From the NCBI RefSeq assembly GCF_014203235.1, contig NZ_JACHIN010000002.1, positions 55,245 through 119,244 of the forward strand: a DNA stretch of 64,000 nucleotides, given 5' to 3'. This document shows, piece after piece, positions 43,678 to 52,570 of the stretch (position 1 is the first letter of the stretch; each line of letters opens with the position of its first letter). The DNA is from Nonomuraea endophytica (GTDB taxonomy: Bacteria > Actinomycetota > Actinomycetes > Streptosporangiales > Streptosporangiaceae). A model generated the notes under the pieces. That model did no database searches, had not been told where the DNA came from, and saw nothing but the letters and a program-made list of their open reading frames with translations. The translations under genes and the position numbers were made by a program.

Positions 43678-45111
43678 CAGGTCGGCGACGCGGCACGAGG
43701 CTCCGGCGCAGCCGCGCATGGCCGTCAGCCGCGCCTGCAACCCCAGCACCAGCCCCAGGGGCGCGGTCCCGGCGAGGTTGTTCAGCTGGTCGGGGTCCTG
43801 GTTGAGGTCGTAGAGCTGGGTCTCGCCGGTCTGGTACTGGACGTAGGTGTAGTCCTTGGTACGCAGCGCCGCGTAGTCGGGCACCGGCGTCTGCTTGGCC
43901 GACATCTGGTTGAGCGGCCGGTTGAACTCCACGAGCACGTTCTTCCGCCACGGCCGCGGCGCCTGCCCGCGCAGGAACGGCAGCAGCGAGCGCCCCTCGG
44001 CGAAGGCGGGGGTGGCGGCCCCGCCGAGCTGGGCGAAGGTGGGGGCCAGGTCCACGGTCGCGGTCAGGTCCTGGACAGTCGCCCCCATCGGCACTCCCGG
44101 CCCGCGCACCACGAGCGGCACCCGGATCGCCTCCTCGAACGGCGTGGTCTTGCCCTGCTTCATGCGGTGGGTGCCGAGGTGGAAGCCGTTGTCGGAGGCG
44201 AAGAAGATGTAGGTGTCGGCGAGATTGCCGGTCTCCTGCAGCGTGGTCATGAGCGAGCCGACCAGGTCGTCGACGCCGAGCATGGCGCGCAGCCTGGCCC
44301 GGTAGCGCTCGTCTACGCGCTCGATGGCCCGCTGGCCGAGCTTCGGCATCGAGCGGAGCCAGACGGGCTCGTTGCTCACGTCCTCCTGGTTGAAGTTCTT
44401 GGTCCTGGGCGCCTGCGCGTCGGGGAAGGCTCCGGCGTGCCGTACCGCGGGATTGGCGGGGTTGTGGGGGGCGACCGGGGCCAGGTAGAGGAAGAACGGG
44501 CGCTGGCCGGAGGTGTGGACGAAGTCGCGCACCTTGGTCGCGAGCACGTCGGAGAGGTAGTCCTCCTCGGCCCATCCGTAGTCGACGAGGGTGCCGTTCT
44601 CGTTGAGGCGGTAGCCGTACTCCTCGTAGAGGTTGCGGACGGGCACGCGCCAGTCGTCCCAGCCGGGCGGCACGTAGGTGGGCGCGGCGGACTCGCCCGG
44701 GTAGTGGTTGAGGAATTTGCCCATGAGGGCGGTGCGGTATCCGGCGGACTGCATCCACGTTCCGATAGTGGAACGTTCCAGGCCTGAACGGTAGAACTTG
44801 TCGAATCCGCCTTCCGGCGCCGTGTTGGTCAGAACGCCGTGGCTGTGGACGTACTGGGATCTCAGGATCGAGCTGCGCGAGGGGCAGCACCAGGAGTTGG
44901 TCACGAAGAAGCGGTCGAACGAGGTGCCCTGGCTCACCAGCTGGCGGGTGATGTTCGGAAAGTACTGCAGCGTGCCCGACTCCAGGTCGTCGACCAGGAC
45001 GAGCACGATGTTCGGCTTGGGCGCCCCCACCGCTCCCGAGGCGAGCGTCGTACCCATCGCGGCAGGTAGGAGCAGCAACAGGAAGGCGAGACGACAGAAA
45101 CCCTTAACCAC
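43669..45111 (-). CDS. secreted sulfatase (formylglycine type)
   Basis: Exported arylsulfatase-family hydrolase. A signal peptide (VVKGFCRLAFLLLLLPAAMG...ASGA) precedes PNIVLVLVDDLESG with metal-site Asp residues. The modification motif is WCCPSRSS (C-x-P-S-R), the first Cys (75 from this start) becoming formylglycine. GMGKFL-like ALMGKFLNHY, ASDNGFHLGTHRMKQGKTTP and VDLAPTF are standard. It needs a formylglycine-generating enzyme, not seen here. GTG 45111 has GGGGAAG 8 bases upstream; ATG 45165 is possible. The substrate is unknown. Confidence 0.9.
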   Translation of the reverse strand: MVKGFCRLAFLLLLLPAAMGTTLASGAVGAPKPNIVLVLVDDLESGTLQYFPNITRQLVSQGTSFDRFFVTNSWCCPSRSSILRSQYVHSHGVLTNTAPEGGFDKFYRSGLERSTIGTWMQSAGYRTALMGKFLNHYPGESAAPTYVPPGWDDWRVPVRNLYEEYGYRLNENGTLVDYGWAEEDYLSDVLATKVRDFVHTSGQRPFFLYLAPVAPHNPANPAVRHAGAFPDAQAPRTKNFNQEDVSNEPVWLRSMPKLGQRAIERVDERYRARLRAMLGVDDLVGSLMTTLQETGNLADTYIFFASDNGFHLGTHRMKQGKTTPFEEAIRVPLVVRGPGVPMGATVQDLTATVDLAPTFAQLGGAATPAFAEGRSLLPFLRGQAPRPWRKNVLVEFNRPLNQMSAKQTPVPDYAALRTKDYTYVQYQTGETQLYDLNQDPDQLNNLAGTAPLGLVLGLQARLTAMRGCAGASCRVADLQE

Positions 45112-45139
45112 AGAACAGACTTCCCCGAAAGATGGTGCA

Positions 45140-45169
45140 TTGACACCCAACGGCGTGCGCAGCACTAAT
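45140..45169 (+). promoter_or_regulatory. promoter of the LLM oxidoreductase gene
   Basis: TTGACA (45140-45145), 18-bp spacer, ACTAAT (45164-45169), then a start near 45176, GGAGGTGTC ribosome site and ATG 45193. The -35 fits the sigma70/HrdB consensus exactly. Confidence 0.5.
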
Positions 45170-45192
45170 AGAACTTAATTCGGAGGTGTCAC

Positions 45193-46194
45193 ATGAAGCT
45201 CGGGCTGAACCTCGGCTACTGGCAGCGCAACGCCGACGACGCGACCGACGCGGTCCTCGCGGCCGAGCGGCTCGGCTACGACTCGGTATGGACGGCCGAG
45301 GCCTACGGCAGCGACGCCTTCACCCCTTTGGCGTGGTACGGCGCACGCACCAGCCGCATCAAGCTGGGCACCTCTGTGGTCCAGCTGTCGGCCAGGACGC
45401 CCGTGGCCACGGCGATGACCGCGATGACCCTCGACCATCTGACGGGCGGCCGCCTGCTGCTGGGCGTCGGCGCCTCCGGCCCGCAGGTCGTCGAGGGCTG
45501 GTACGGCCGGCCGTTCGCCAAACCCCTGGCCAGAACCCGCGAGTACGTGGACATCATGCGCCAGGTCTGGCGACGTGAGGCCCCCGTCACCAGCGACGGC
45601 CCGCACTACCCCCTCCCCCTGCCCGGCGAGCTCGGCAAGCCCCTCAAGCTCATCACCCACCCCTTGCGCCCCGACATCCCCGTCTACCTCGGCGCGGAAG
45701 GCCCCAAGAACGTCGCCCTGGCCGCCGAGATCGGGCAGGGCTGGCTCCCGCTGTTCGCCTTCCCCTCCAAGATCGAGGAGATGTACGGCGCCGCCCTGGC
45801 CGACCGGGGCCCCGACTTCGAGATCGCCGCCATGGTGATGGTCGTCATCTCCGACGACGTCCGATCCGCGCTGGACGGCGTGAAGATGATGCTCACCCTG
45901 TACATCGGCGGCATGGGCGCCAAACACCGCAACTTCCACGCCGACATCATCGGCCGCATGGGCTACGCGGAGGCCGCCGAGCACATCCAGGCGTTGTATC
46001 TCGCCGGCCGCAGGGACGAGGCGTTCAAGGCGATCCCGGACGAGCTGGCCGACGGCATCTCGCTGGTCGGGCCGCCCGGCCGGATCAAGGAGCGGCTGGA
46101 GCTGTGGCACAAGTCCCCGGTGACCAGCCTGCTGGTGATGGGCCCGCGTGACGAGGACTCCCTGCGCACGGTCCGCGACCTGGTCCTTTCCTGA
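45193..46194 (+). CDS. LLM-class F420-dependent oxidoreductase
   Basis: 333-aa TIM-barrel, luciferase-like enzyme, probably using coenzyme F420. Starts MKLGLNLGYWQRNADDATDA; other family segments are GYDSVWTAEAYGSDAFTPLA, KLGTSVVQLSARTPVATAMT, LDHLTGGRLLLGVGASGPQV and LVGPPGRIKERLELW. The GASGPQVVEGWYG part matches the F420-dependent (TIGR03559-like) group. Substrate unknown. Perfect GGAGGT ribosome site. Confidence 0.9.
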   Translation: MKLGLNLGYWQRNADDATDAVLAAERLGYDSVWTAEAYGSDAFTPLAWYGARTSRIKLGTSVVQLSARTPVATAMTAMTLDHLTGGRLLLGVGASGPQVVEGWYGRPFAKPLARTREYVDIMRQVWRREAPVTSDGPHYPLPLPGELGKPLKLITHPLRPDIPVYLGAEGPKNVALAAEIGQGWLPLFAFPSKIEEMYGAALADRGPDFEIAAMVMVVISDDVRSALDGVKMMLTLYIGGMGAKHRNFHADIIGRMGYAEAAEHIQALYLAGRRDEAFKAIPDELADGISLVGPPGRIKERLELWHKSPVTSLLVMGPRDEDSLRTVRDLVLS

Positions 46195-46205
46195 CCTTCC
46201 AGGCG

Positions 46206-47063
46206 TCAGGCCAGGAAGGCGCGCAGCACGGCGATCAGCACGGCCGGGTTGTCCTCCTGAACGAGGTGGCCCGCGTCCGGCACGACCGCGAGCTCCCAGT
46301 TCGGGAGGCGATCGGCCAGGTGTTCTGCGACGGCCTGGGTGAGCACCCTGCTGCGGCCGCCGCGGACCAGCAGCACCGGCACCCCGGCCAGCTGGGCGGG
46401 CAGTCTTTCGATGGCCGCGAGGATGGCGGGGAAGTCAGGGGGACGCAGATCACCCTTGGGCGCCCAGTCCCCGCCGGGCCCACGGCGGAACAGGGTGCCC
46501 ATCCGGTGGGCGACACCCGCGCGGTCGGCGCGCGGGTTGACGCGCAGCGCGGCCTCCACCACCGTCTCCAGGTCCGCCACCGGGCCCAGTCCGAACATGA
46601 AGGCCCGCACCTCGCTGGTGCTCTCGAAGTCCACGCCTGGCGCGACGTCGACGAGCGCCAGCCGGTCCACCAGATCGGGCCGCGATTCGGCCAGCCGGGC
46701 CCCGACCACGCCGCCGAGTGACATGCCGGCCAGCCGTACCCGGTCGAGGCCGAGGTGTTCGGCCGCGGCGGCGACGTCGGCGGCGTGGGTGTCGATGCGG
46801 TAGTCGTCGGACCAGTCGCTGTCGCCGTGCCCGCGCAGGTCGAGCGCGATCAGCCGGGCGTCGCCGCGCAGGCCGAGACTGACGAAGTCCCAGGTACGCG
46901 CGGTCAGCCCGCCGCCGTGCAGCAGGATCACCGGAGCGCCGGTCCCGCCCCAGTCGAGCCCATGCAACCGGCAGCCCTCGCGGGAGAAAAGGATCTCGCG
47001 CGGTGGCGCCGGATCGTGGATCGCCACCCCGAGGGCCGCGGCCAGCTCAATCGTGGTTCGCAC
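46206..47063 (-). CDS. alpha/beta-hydrolase
   Basis: 285 aa. Core motifs: APVILLHGGGLTARTWDFVS (oxyanion region), ALDLRGHGDSDWSD, nucleophile elbow GMSLGGVVGARLA, and the acid/His end VRGGRSRVLTQAVAEHLADR with PDAGHLVQEDNP. Serine hydrolase of esterase, thioesterase or haloperoxidase type; substrate unknown. It diverges from a TetR gene over two operators, so it is probably the regulated target. Confidence 0.88.
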   Translation of the reverse strand: MRTTIELAAALGVAIHDPAPPREILFSREGCRLHGLDWGGTGAPVILLHGGGLTARTWDFVSLGLRGDARLIALDLRGHGDSDWSDDYRIDTHAADVAAAAEHLGLDRVRLAGMSLGGVVGARLAESRPDLVDRLALVDVAPGVDFESTSEVRAFMFGLGPVADLETVVEAALRVNPRADRAGVAHRMGTLFRRGPGGDWAPKGDLRPPDFPAILAAIERLPAQLAGVPVLLVRGGRSRVLTQAVAEHLADRLPNWELAVVPDAGHLVQEDNPAVLIAVLRAFLA

Positions 47064-47073
47064 GATGCCTCCT

Positions 47074-47120
47074 TACCTTGGGGCCTCAAGGTAAGAGAAT
47101 TACCTTGGCCCGTCAAGGTA
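47074..47120. promoter_or_regulatory. pair of 20-bp TetR-type operators
   Basis: Two near-identical palindromes: TACCTTGGGGCCTCAAGGTA (47074-47093) and TACCTTGGCCCGTCAAGGTA (47101-47120). Arms are TACCTTG/CAAGGTA (7 bp, perfect) around a 6-base centre; the sites are 27 bp apart centre to centre. They cover the 67-bp gap between the hydrolase and TetR genes and overlap where both promoters must be. Confidence 0.9.
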
Positions 47121-47130
47121 GAGTGGGCAT

Positions 47131-47748
47131 GTGACCGGCCGAGTACGACGCAAACCCGACGACGCCAAGCGGATGATCCTTGAAGCGGCGAGCAGGCTGC
47201 TCACGGCGGGCGGTCCCGCCGCCGTGCAGGTACGCGCCGTCGCCGCCGAGGTCGGGATGACCGACGCCGCGATCAACCACCACTTCGGCACCCGCGATCG
47301 ACTCCTGGAGTCCCTGCTGCGGTTCGGCGGCTCCAAGCTGAAGGCCGAACTACGCGCCGTCCTGGAGACCTGGGCCGACGGCCCGGTCGACCCCGCCGAG
47401 CTGGTCCACACCCTCTACGCGCTCTACAGCGGCGGTTACGCCGCACTGGCGATCGCGCTGCACCAGTCCGGCTGGCGCGACCCCGGCAGCGGGATGCTCG
47501 ACGAGGTGGTGGACAGCCTGCACGCCCAGGCCCGCCCGCACTGCGAGAGCACCGGAAGAACCCCGCCGTCGCGCGAGGCGATCCAGCTCACGATGGCCGG
47601 ACTGCACCAGGCCGTCGCGCTGGAACCGCTGTTCGGCGGCGAGTTCCGCAGAAGCGTCGGGCTGGACGAGGACGCCAGGGACCGCACGCTCGACTGGTGG
47701 ATCACCCTCCTGCGCGCGACCCTCGCAGGGGGCCCGCGTCCCGACTAG
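47131..47748 (+). CDS. TetR-family regulator
   Basis: 205 aa. N-terminal helix-turn-helix (RMILEAASRLLTAGGPAAVQ, VRAVAAEVGMTDAAINHHFG, TRDRLLESLLRFG); C-terminal ligand domain of TetR type. GTG start immediately after the two operators. It is expected to repress itself and the divergent alpha/beta hydrolase. Its stop codon overlaps that of the convergent TetR gene by 4 bases (CTAG). Confidence 0.9.
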   Translation: MTGRVRRKPDDAKRMILEAASRLLTAGGPAAVQVRAVAAEVGMTDAAINHHFGTRDRLLESLLRFGGSKLKAELRAVLETWADGPVDPAELVHTLYALYSGGYAALAIALHQSGWRDPGSGMLDEVVDSLHAQARPHCESTGRTPPSREAIQLTMAGLHQAVALEPLFGGEFRRSVGLDEDARDRTLDWWITLLRATLAGGPRPD

Positions 47749-48350
47749 GGAAGCGGGCGGGCGCCGCGGAGGAACTGTTCGACCGCGGTCTCCACGAGTC
47801 CGTCGAGGAGTTCCGGAGGGACGAGTTTGCCGTTGATGAGCGCGGCGATGCCCTGGAGGGTCGCGAACAGGACGATCCCGATCCTCGCGGTGTCGCCCTC
47901 CTGGAGCTTGCACTCCGCCTGCCCCTGAAGGATCAGTTCGATCATCAGCCCGAAGGGGGCCTCGGCCGCCTCGGCGATCTGCTTCGCGTCCGGCCGGTGC
48001 TTGCTGGTGTACATCAGTTCGAGCAGCGCGGCGTTGTCGGTGGCGAAGCGGGTGTACGCCGTCATCGTGGCCCGCACGCGGGAGGCGAAGTCCTCGCCCG
48101 CGCCCGCCATCGCGGTGCGCAGCGTGCTGTCCAGGCGGGCGAATCCGGCCACCGCGAGCGCGTCGAGCAGCGCCTGGCGGTTCGGGAAGTGCCGGCGCGG
48201 GGCGGCGTGGCTGACGCCGATCTCCCTGGCCAGATCACGCAGCGCCAGCTGATCGGCGCCCTGCTCCCGCAGAACGCGTTCGGCCGCGTCGAGCAGGGCG
48301 ACGCGGAGGTTTCCGTGGTGGTAGGGGCGCTCCTCGGTCACTTCTGGCAC
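47745..48350 (-). CDS. TetR-family regulator of the short-chain dehydrogenase
   Basis: 201 aa. Begins PEVTEERPYHHGNLRVALLD, then VLREQGADQLALRDLAREIG and VSHAAPRRHFPNRQALLDAL, the helix-turn-helix of the group whose C-terminal domain is TetR_C_33-like (LFATLQGIAALINGKL). Divergent from the dehydrogenase gene with a palindrome over the promoter, hence its likely repressor. Confidence 0.9.
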   Translation of the reverse strand: MPEVTEERPYHHGNLRVALLDAAERVLREQGADQLALRDLAREIGVSHAAPRRHFPNRQALLDALAVAGFARLDSTLRTAMAGAGEDFASRVRATMTAYTRFATDNAALLELMYTSKHRPDAKQIAEAAEAPFGLMIELILQGQAECKLQEGDTARIGIVLFATLQGIAALINGKLVPPELLDGLVETAVEQFLRGARPLP

Positions 48351-48376
48351 GGGTCGAGGTTAGCACGATGTCCCCG

Positions 48377-48405
48377 TTGACAACATTGTTGTCGGTGCCT
48401 ACTTT
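48377..48405 (+). promoter_or_regulatory. promoter with overlapping 15-bp operator, probably leaderless mRNA
   Basis: TTGACA (48377-48382), 17-bp spacer, TACTTT (48400-48405). The palindrome GACAACA-T-TGTTGTC (48379-48393, 7-bp perfect arms) overlaps the -35 and spacer. Transcription would start around 48412, practically at ATG 48413, so the dehydrogenase mRNA has little or no leader. A bound TetR dimer would block RNA polymerase directly. Confidence 0.7.
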
Positions 48406-48412
48406 GTAGTCC

Positions 48413-49312
48413 ATGACAACATTCTCTGCTTCCGACGTCCCGTCCATGGCGGGGCGTACCGTCGTCGTCACCGGCGCGAACAGCGGGATCGGCCGTGCCG
48501 CGGCGCACGTGCTCGCCGCCAAGGACGCGCGGGTCGTGCTCGCCGTGCGCGACGTCGGCAAGGGCCGGGCGGCCGCCGCCGGGATGTCCGGCCGCGTCGA
48601 GGTCCGGCGGCTCGACCTCGCCGACCTCGCCTCGGTGCGCGCGTTCGCCGAGGACTTCACCGAGCCGGTCGACGTGCTGATCAACAACGCGGGCGTCATG
48701 ATCCCGCCGTTCTCGCGTACGGCCGACGGGTTCGAGCTCCAGTTCGGGACCAACCACCTGGGGCACTTCGCCCTGACGAACCTGCTGCTGCCGCGGATCA
48801 GGGAACGGGTCGTCACCGTCTCGTCCAGCGGGCACCGGATGGGCTCGATCAACTTCGACGACCTCGGCTGGGAGCGCAGGCCGTACCGGGCGATGGGGGC
48901 TTACGCGCAGTCCAAGCTCGCCAACCTGCTGTTCACCTCGGAGCTCCAGCGACGGCTCAGCGAGGCCGGCTCAACGGTGATCGCGACCGCCGCGCACCCC
49001 GGGACGTCGGCCACGAACCTGCTGCGGTTCGACGGCCGTAACCGCGTGCGCTATCTCGCGGCGAGGGCGGCGATCGGCCTGCTCGCGCAGAGCGACGACG
49101 ACGGCGCCCTCCCGACGCTGTACGCGGCCGTGAAGGACATCCCGGGCAACAGCTACGCGGGCCCGCGCGGCTTCCTGGAGACACGCGGCGCACCCAAGCT
49201 GGTGGGCCGCTCGGCGAGAGCGCGCGACGCCGAAGCGGCACGGCGCCTGTGGGAGGTCTCCGAAGAACTGACGGAGGTCACCTTTCCCCGGCACTCTCTC
49301 CAAGCGGCCTGA
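48413..49312 (+). CDS. short-chain dehydrogenase/reductase
   Basis: 299 aa classical SDR. TGANSGIG (20-27) binds NAD(P); NNAG at 91-94; catalytic Ser in VTVSSSGHRMG; Tyr164-x-x-x-Lys168 in AYAQSK. The sequence resembles the retinol/WW-domain oxidoreductase-like group (GTNHLGHFALTNLLL, DLGWERRPYRAMGAYAQSKL, TAAHPGTSATNL). Substrate unknown; likely induced when the divergent TetR senses a compound. Confidence 0.92.
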   Translation: MTTFSASDVPSMAGRTVVVTGANSGIGRAAAHVLAAKDARVVLAVRDVGKGRAAAAGMSGRVEVRRLDLADLASVRAFAEDFTEPVDVLINNAGVMIPPFSRTADGFELQFGTNHLGHFALTNLLLPRIRERVVTVSSSGHRMGSINFDDLGWERRPYRAMGAYAQSKLANLLFTSELQRRLSEAGSTVIATAAHPGTSATNLLRFDGRNRVRYLAARAAIGLLAQSDDDGALPTLYAAVKDIPGNSYAGPRGFLETRGAPKLVGRSARARDAEAARRLWEVSEELTEVTFPRHSLQAA

Positions 49313-49319
49313 GCCGCAC

Positions 49320-50093
49320 CTAGTCCTTGAGCTTGGTCGTGACCAGGGCCGGGTCCGGAGCCTTGACGGAGACCTTCTTGCCCCAGCCGGTGAAGGTGCT
49401 GACGGCGGTGAACGTCTCATCCTCCAGACCGGGGAAGCTGACCACGGCCGCGGCGGCGTAGGTGCTGGTCACCTTGGTCACCAGGCCGGACGGGGCGACG
49501 TTGATCGTGTACTCGACGGGAGTGGTGTCGCGCCGGGCGAGGATCGTGCTGGCGAACCAGGGCGAGATCTTGTGCAGCTCCTTGAGCGTGACCTTCCCGG
49601 TGTACGCGTTGCCGCTGCGCTTGGCCCGCTTGACCAGTGCCGACAGGGTGCCGAGCTCGGCCGGGTTGATCACCTGGCCGAAGAAGCCGTAGCCGCCGGC
49701 CCCCATCAGCACGTTCTTGGTCTTGAACCAGGTCTTGCCCTTGGGCATGTCCTCGGCCCAGCCGCCGCCGTTGAGGTAGAGATCCTTGCCCATGCCGATC
49801 ACGCGCTCCGGCTTGCGCGAGTCGGTCATCTCGATCGTCGGGCTGACGATCCTGCTGGTGATGTCGTACGCGGCGAAGCCCTTCTTGCCGAACGCGAAAA
49901 CGCCTTTGCGCTTGACCAGGTCGACGCTGCCTCCGTCGGCCGACATCATCGTGATGTCGCTGAAGCGCACCCCCGCACCGGGCTTCATCAGGCTCTTCAG
50001 GACACCTACGGGGTCCTTCGGCGCGGCCTGGGCGGGGAGAGCGCCGGCGACCAGCGCGCCGGCGGCCGCGATGGCCGCGATCATCTTCTTCAT
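49320..50093 (-). CDS. secreted LppX/LprG-like protein without lipobox
   Basis: 257 aa with a signal peptide MKKMIAAIAAAGALVAGALPAQA, cleaved after AQA and without Cys, so secreted rather than lipid-anchored. Body segments such as VRFSDITMMSADGGSVDLVK, DLYLNGGGWAEDMPKGKTW, and TTPVEYTINVAPSGLVTKVT resemble the LppX/LprAFG fold of actinomycete lipid-carrier lipoproteins. The family call rests on pattern, not on a search. Convergent with the SDR gene, 7 bases apart. Confidence 0.65.
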   Translation of the reverse strand: MKKMIAAIAAAGALVAGALPAQAAPKDPVGVLKSLMKPGAGVRFSDITMMSADGGSVDLVKRKGVFAFGKKGFAAYDITSRIVSPTIEMTDSRKPERVIGMGKDLYLNGGGWAEDMPKGKTWFKTKNVLMGAGGYGFFGQVINPAELGTLSALVKRAKRSGNAYTGKVTLKELHKISPWFASTILARRDTTPVEYTINVAPSGLVTKVTSTYAAAAVVSFPGLEDETFTAVSTFTGWGKKVSVKAPDPALVTTKLKD

Positions 50094-50150
50094 GGGGGCG
50101 GATCCTGACAGACCCAGATCACCAGGAGATCACTCGCGTAAGGTCAGGAC

Positions 50151-51344
50151 GTGGACAGTTCTCTCTTCGTCCTCGTCGAGGACCTGCGCGGCGAAGGCGT
50201 CGACAAGGTGCTCGACCGGGTGCTGGGGTACGGCGTGGCCGGGGTCACCGTCGGCGCCGTCCATCACGGTTCCCGCGACGTCACCCCGCACGGGCCGTCC
50301 AAGCTGACCCTGCGGCACGACGGTGCCCACTTCCCCGTGCCGGAGGACCTGTTCGCCGGGCTGCGCCTGGTGCCGCCGACCGGCTACACCGACGCCTTCG
50401 ACGGTCTGCTCGCGGCCTGCCGTACACGCGGACTGAAGTTGCACGGACGGGTGGTGTTCCTGCGCAACGGCACGCTCGGCGCCCGGCACCCCGACGTGAC
50501 CGTGCTCAACTGCTTCGGCGATCGCGGCTACCTGACCGACCTGTGCCCGGCTCATCCAGACGTGCGGCAGTATGCGGTGGCGCTGGCCCGGTCCGTCGCC
50601 AGGCTCGGGGTGGACAGCGTCGTGGCCGAGGGGCTGCATTACCGGCCGTTGAAGGCCGAGCGATCGTTCGTGCCGCTGGGGCCGATGGACGCGTACCTGA
50701 TGGCGCTGTGCTTCTGCGACCACTGTGTGGCACGGGCGTCCGGCCTCGGCGTCGACGCCCGCGCGGCGCGCGAGGAGTGCGCGCGGATCGTCGGCGGCGT
50801 GCTCGACGGCGACCCGCCCGCCGAGGGCGAGGTGACCCGCGCCGCCCTGAACGCCTACGCCGGACCCGACGTCGTCGCCTACGCCCGCGCCCGCACCGAG
50901 ACCATCACCTCGCTGGTCGCCGACGTGAAGGACGCGGTGGCCTGCGAACTCGTCTTCGTCGACCCGACCGGCGCCGTGAAGGGCTACCGCGACGGCCTCC
51001 CGTCTCCGGCCCTGGCCGCGCACGACGCCTGGCTCCTCGGCGTCGACCCGGCCGCGCTGGCCGACCTCGTCTCCTCCTTCGCCGTCCTCGCCTACGCGCG
51101 CGACGCCGCCCGGGTGGCCGACGACGTGCGCGCGTACCTGCGCTCGGTCGGCAAGCATCGAGAGGTACGCGTGGTGCTGCGCCCGGGCTACCCCGACAAC
51201 GACTCGGCCGACCGCCTGACCGCCAAGGTGCGCGGAGCCCGGGCGGCCGGCGCCCACGCCGTCGACTTCTACGCCTACGGCCTGGCCAGCCACCGTGTGC
51301 TCGACCGCATCCCCCACGCGCTCTGTCCTACCTCACGGGAATGA
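50151..51344 (+). CDS. conserved protein with barrel-like fold, glycosidase-like motif
   Basis: 397 aa, no signal peptide, GTG start. I cannot name the family. It alternates beta/alpha segments in the manner of a TIM barrel (VEDLRGEGVDKVLDRVLGYG, GLKLHGRVVFLRNGTLGARH, VARLGVDSVVAEGLHYRPL, LCFCDHCVARASGLG, AHDAWLLGVDPAALADLVSS). The CFCDHC motif is seen in hypothetical glycosyl-hydrolase-like (GHL) barrels. No candidate catalytic pair was proven. It precedes the GrpB-like gene by 7 bases. Confidence 0.5.
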   Translation: MDSSLFVLVEDLRGEGVDKVLDRVLGYGVAGVTVGAVHHGSRDVTPHGPSKLTLRHDGAHFPVPEDLFAGLRLVPPTGYTDAFDGLLAACRTRGLKLHGRVVFLRNGTLGARHPDVTVLNCFGDRGYLTDLCPAHPDVRQYAVALARSVARLGVDSVVAEGLHYRPLKAERSFVPLGPMDAYLMALCFCDHCVARASGLGVDARAAREECARIVGGVLDGDPPAEGEVTRAALNAYAGPDVVAYARARTETITSLVADVKDAVACELVFVDPTGAVKGYRDGLPSPALAAHDAWLLGVDPAALADLVSSFAVLAYARDAARVADDVRAYLRSVGKHREVRVVLRPGYPDNDSADRLTAKVRGARAAGAHAVDFYAYGLASHRVLDRIPHALCPTSRE

Positions 51345-51351
51345 TGAGGCC

Positions 51352-51891
51352 ATGTCCGAGGCGAGCATCCAGATCGTCCCCTACGACCCGGCCTGGCCGG
51401 AACGCGCCGCCACCGCGATGCGGGAGCTGCGGGAGGCGTTGCCCGGCGCGTTCGCGGACATCGAGCACATCGGCTCGACCGCGGTCCCGAACCTGGCGGC
51501 CAAGCCGATCATCGACCTGATGGCAGCGGCGGCGGACCTCGCGCTGGTCGAACGGCGTGAGGTGGCGCTCACCGGCCTCGGCTATGAGCGGCACTTCAAC
51601 GACATGTCCGACCGGCTCCTGTACGTGCGCGCGAGGGGCGGCGTCCGCGCTTACCAGCTGCACGTGGTCACGCTCGTCAGCTGGCCGACGCGCAACCAGC
51701 GCTTCTTCCGCGACTACCTGCGCGAACACCCCGAGGACGCGGCCCGCTACGCCGAGCTCAAGCAGACGCTCGCCGCCACCGGGATCGCGCCCGGCGACTA
51801 CGCCCGCGCGAAGACCGAGCTCATCCAGGAGCTGACCGACCGGGCCCGGCGGGAACGGGGCCTGCCGTCGGTTCCGGTCTGGGAGAAGTGA
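51352..51891 (+). CDS. GrpB/UPF0157 nucleotidyltransferase-like protein
   Basis: 179 aa. Signature segments: IQIVPYDPAWPERAATAMRE, DIEHIGSTAVPNLAAKPIID (the HIGSTAVPGLxAKPIID motif), DLMAAAADLALVERREVALT, YQLHVVTLVSWPTRNQRFFRDYL. Members belong to the nucleotidyltransferase superfamily; the role is poorly known. One base separates its stop from that of the convergent TetR gene. Confidence 0.92.
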   Translation: MSEASIQIVPYDPAWPERAATAMRELREALPGAFADIEHIGSTAVPNLAAKPIIDLMAAAADLALVERREVALTGLGYERHFNDMSDRLLYVRARGGVRAYQLHVVTLVSWPTRNQRFFRDYLREHPEDAARYAELKQTLAATGIAPGDYARAKTELIQELTDRARRERGLPSVPVWEK

Positions 51892-51892
51892 G

Positions 51893-52546
51893 CTACCTCT
51901 CCGCCGCCGCGACCAGCCCGGTGATCAGCATGTCGAGGGCCGCCTCGAAGTCCTTCTCCCGGTCGGTGTCCGGCACCAGGGCCAGCAGGCGGCTGAAGTG
52001 GGGTAGCTGGGCCGGGTCCACGCGGCGCAGGTAGCCGTCGAGCTGCTGCCTGTCGATGTCGCCGTAGAAGTCGTCGCTGGTGAACCCAGCCGTGGTCAGC
52101 ATCAGCGAGCCGAAGATCAGGCTGTTGACGGCGGCCATCGCCCGCCGTACCCCCGCGTCGTCGAAGCCCGCCTGGAACAGCGCGCCCACCAGGTCGTCCA
52201 ACGGGCGCAGGGCGGCGAGGGTCCTGGGGTTGGCCTGGTCGGTGGCGAGGGCCATCGGGACCACGGGGTGGCGGGCGAAGGCACGGTAGGTGCCGAGAGC
52301 CATCGCGCGGACCTGCCCGTGCCACGGGAGCGCGGGGTCGGGGCGGTCGATCTGGCTGAAGACCCGCTCGGCGATGCCGTCCAGGATGTCGGCCTTGTTG
52401 GAGACGTGCCGGTAGAGGGACATCGCCTCGACTCCCAGCTTCTTGGCCAGGCGGCGCATGGTCAGCCCGTCCAGGCCCTCTTCGGCGGCCAGGGCCAGTG
52501 CCGCGTCCAGCACTTTGTCCCGGCTCAGTGGCTCGCGCCGTGACAC
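51893..52546 (-). CDS. TetR-family regulator of the monooxygenase operon
   Basis: 217 aa. Helix-turn-helix: LSRDKVLDAALALAAEEGLD, GLTMRRLAKKLGVEAMSLYR, HVSNKADILDGIAERVF, followed by the TetR_C domain (tetracycline repressor C-terminal type). GTG start. Divergent from the flavin monooxygenase gene; the gap contains GTAAGC-type repeats, the expected operator. Confidence 0.88.
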   Translation of the reverse strand: MSRREPLSRDKVLDAALALAAEEGLDGLTMRRLAKKLGVEAMSLYRHVSNKADILDGIAERVFSQIDRPDPALPWHGQVRAMALGTYRAFARHPVVPMALATDQANPRTLAALRPLDDLVGALFQAGFDDAGVRRAMAAVNSLIFGSLMLTTAGFTSDDFYGDIDRQQLDGYLRRVDPAQLPHFSRLLALVPDTDREKDFEAALDMLITGLVAAAER

Positions 52547-52570
52547 CTCACGCTCCTTTCGGCTTGACGA

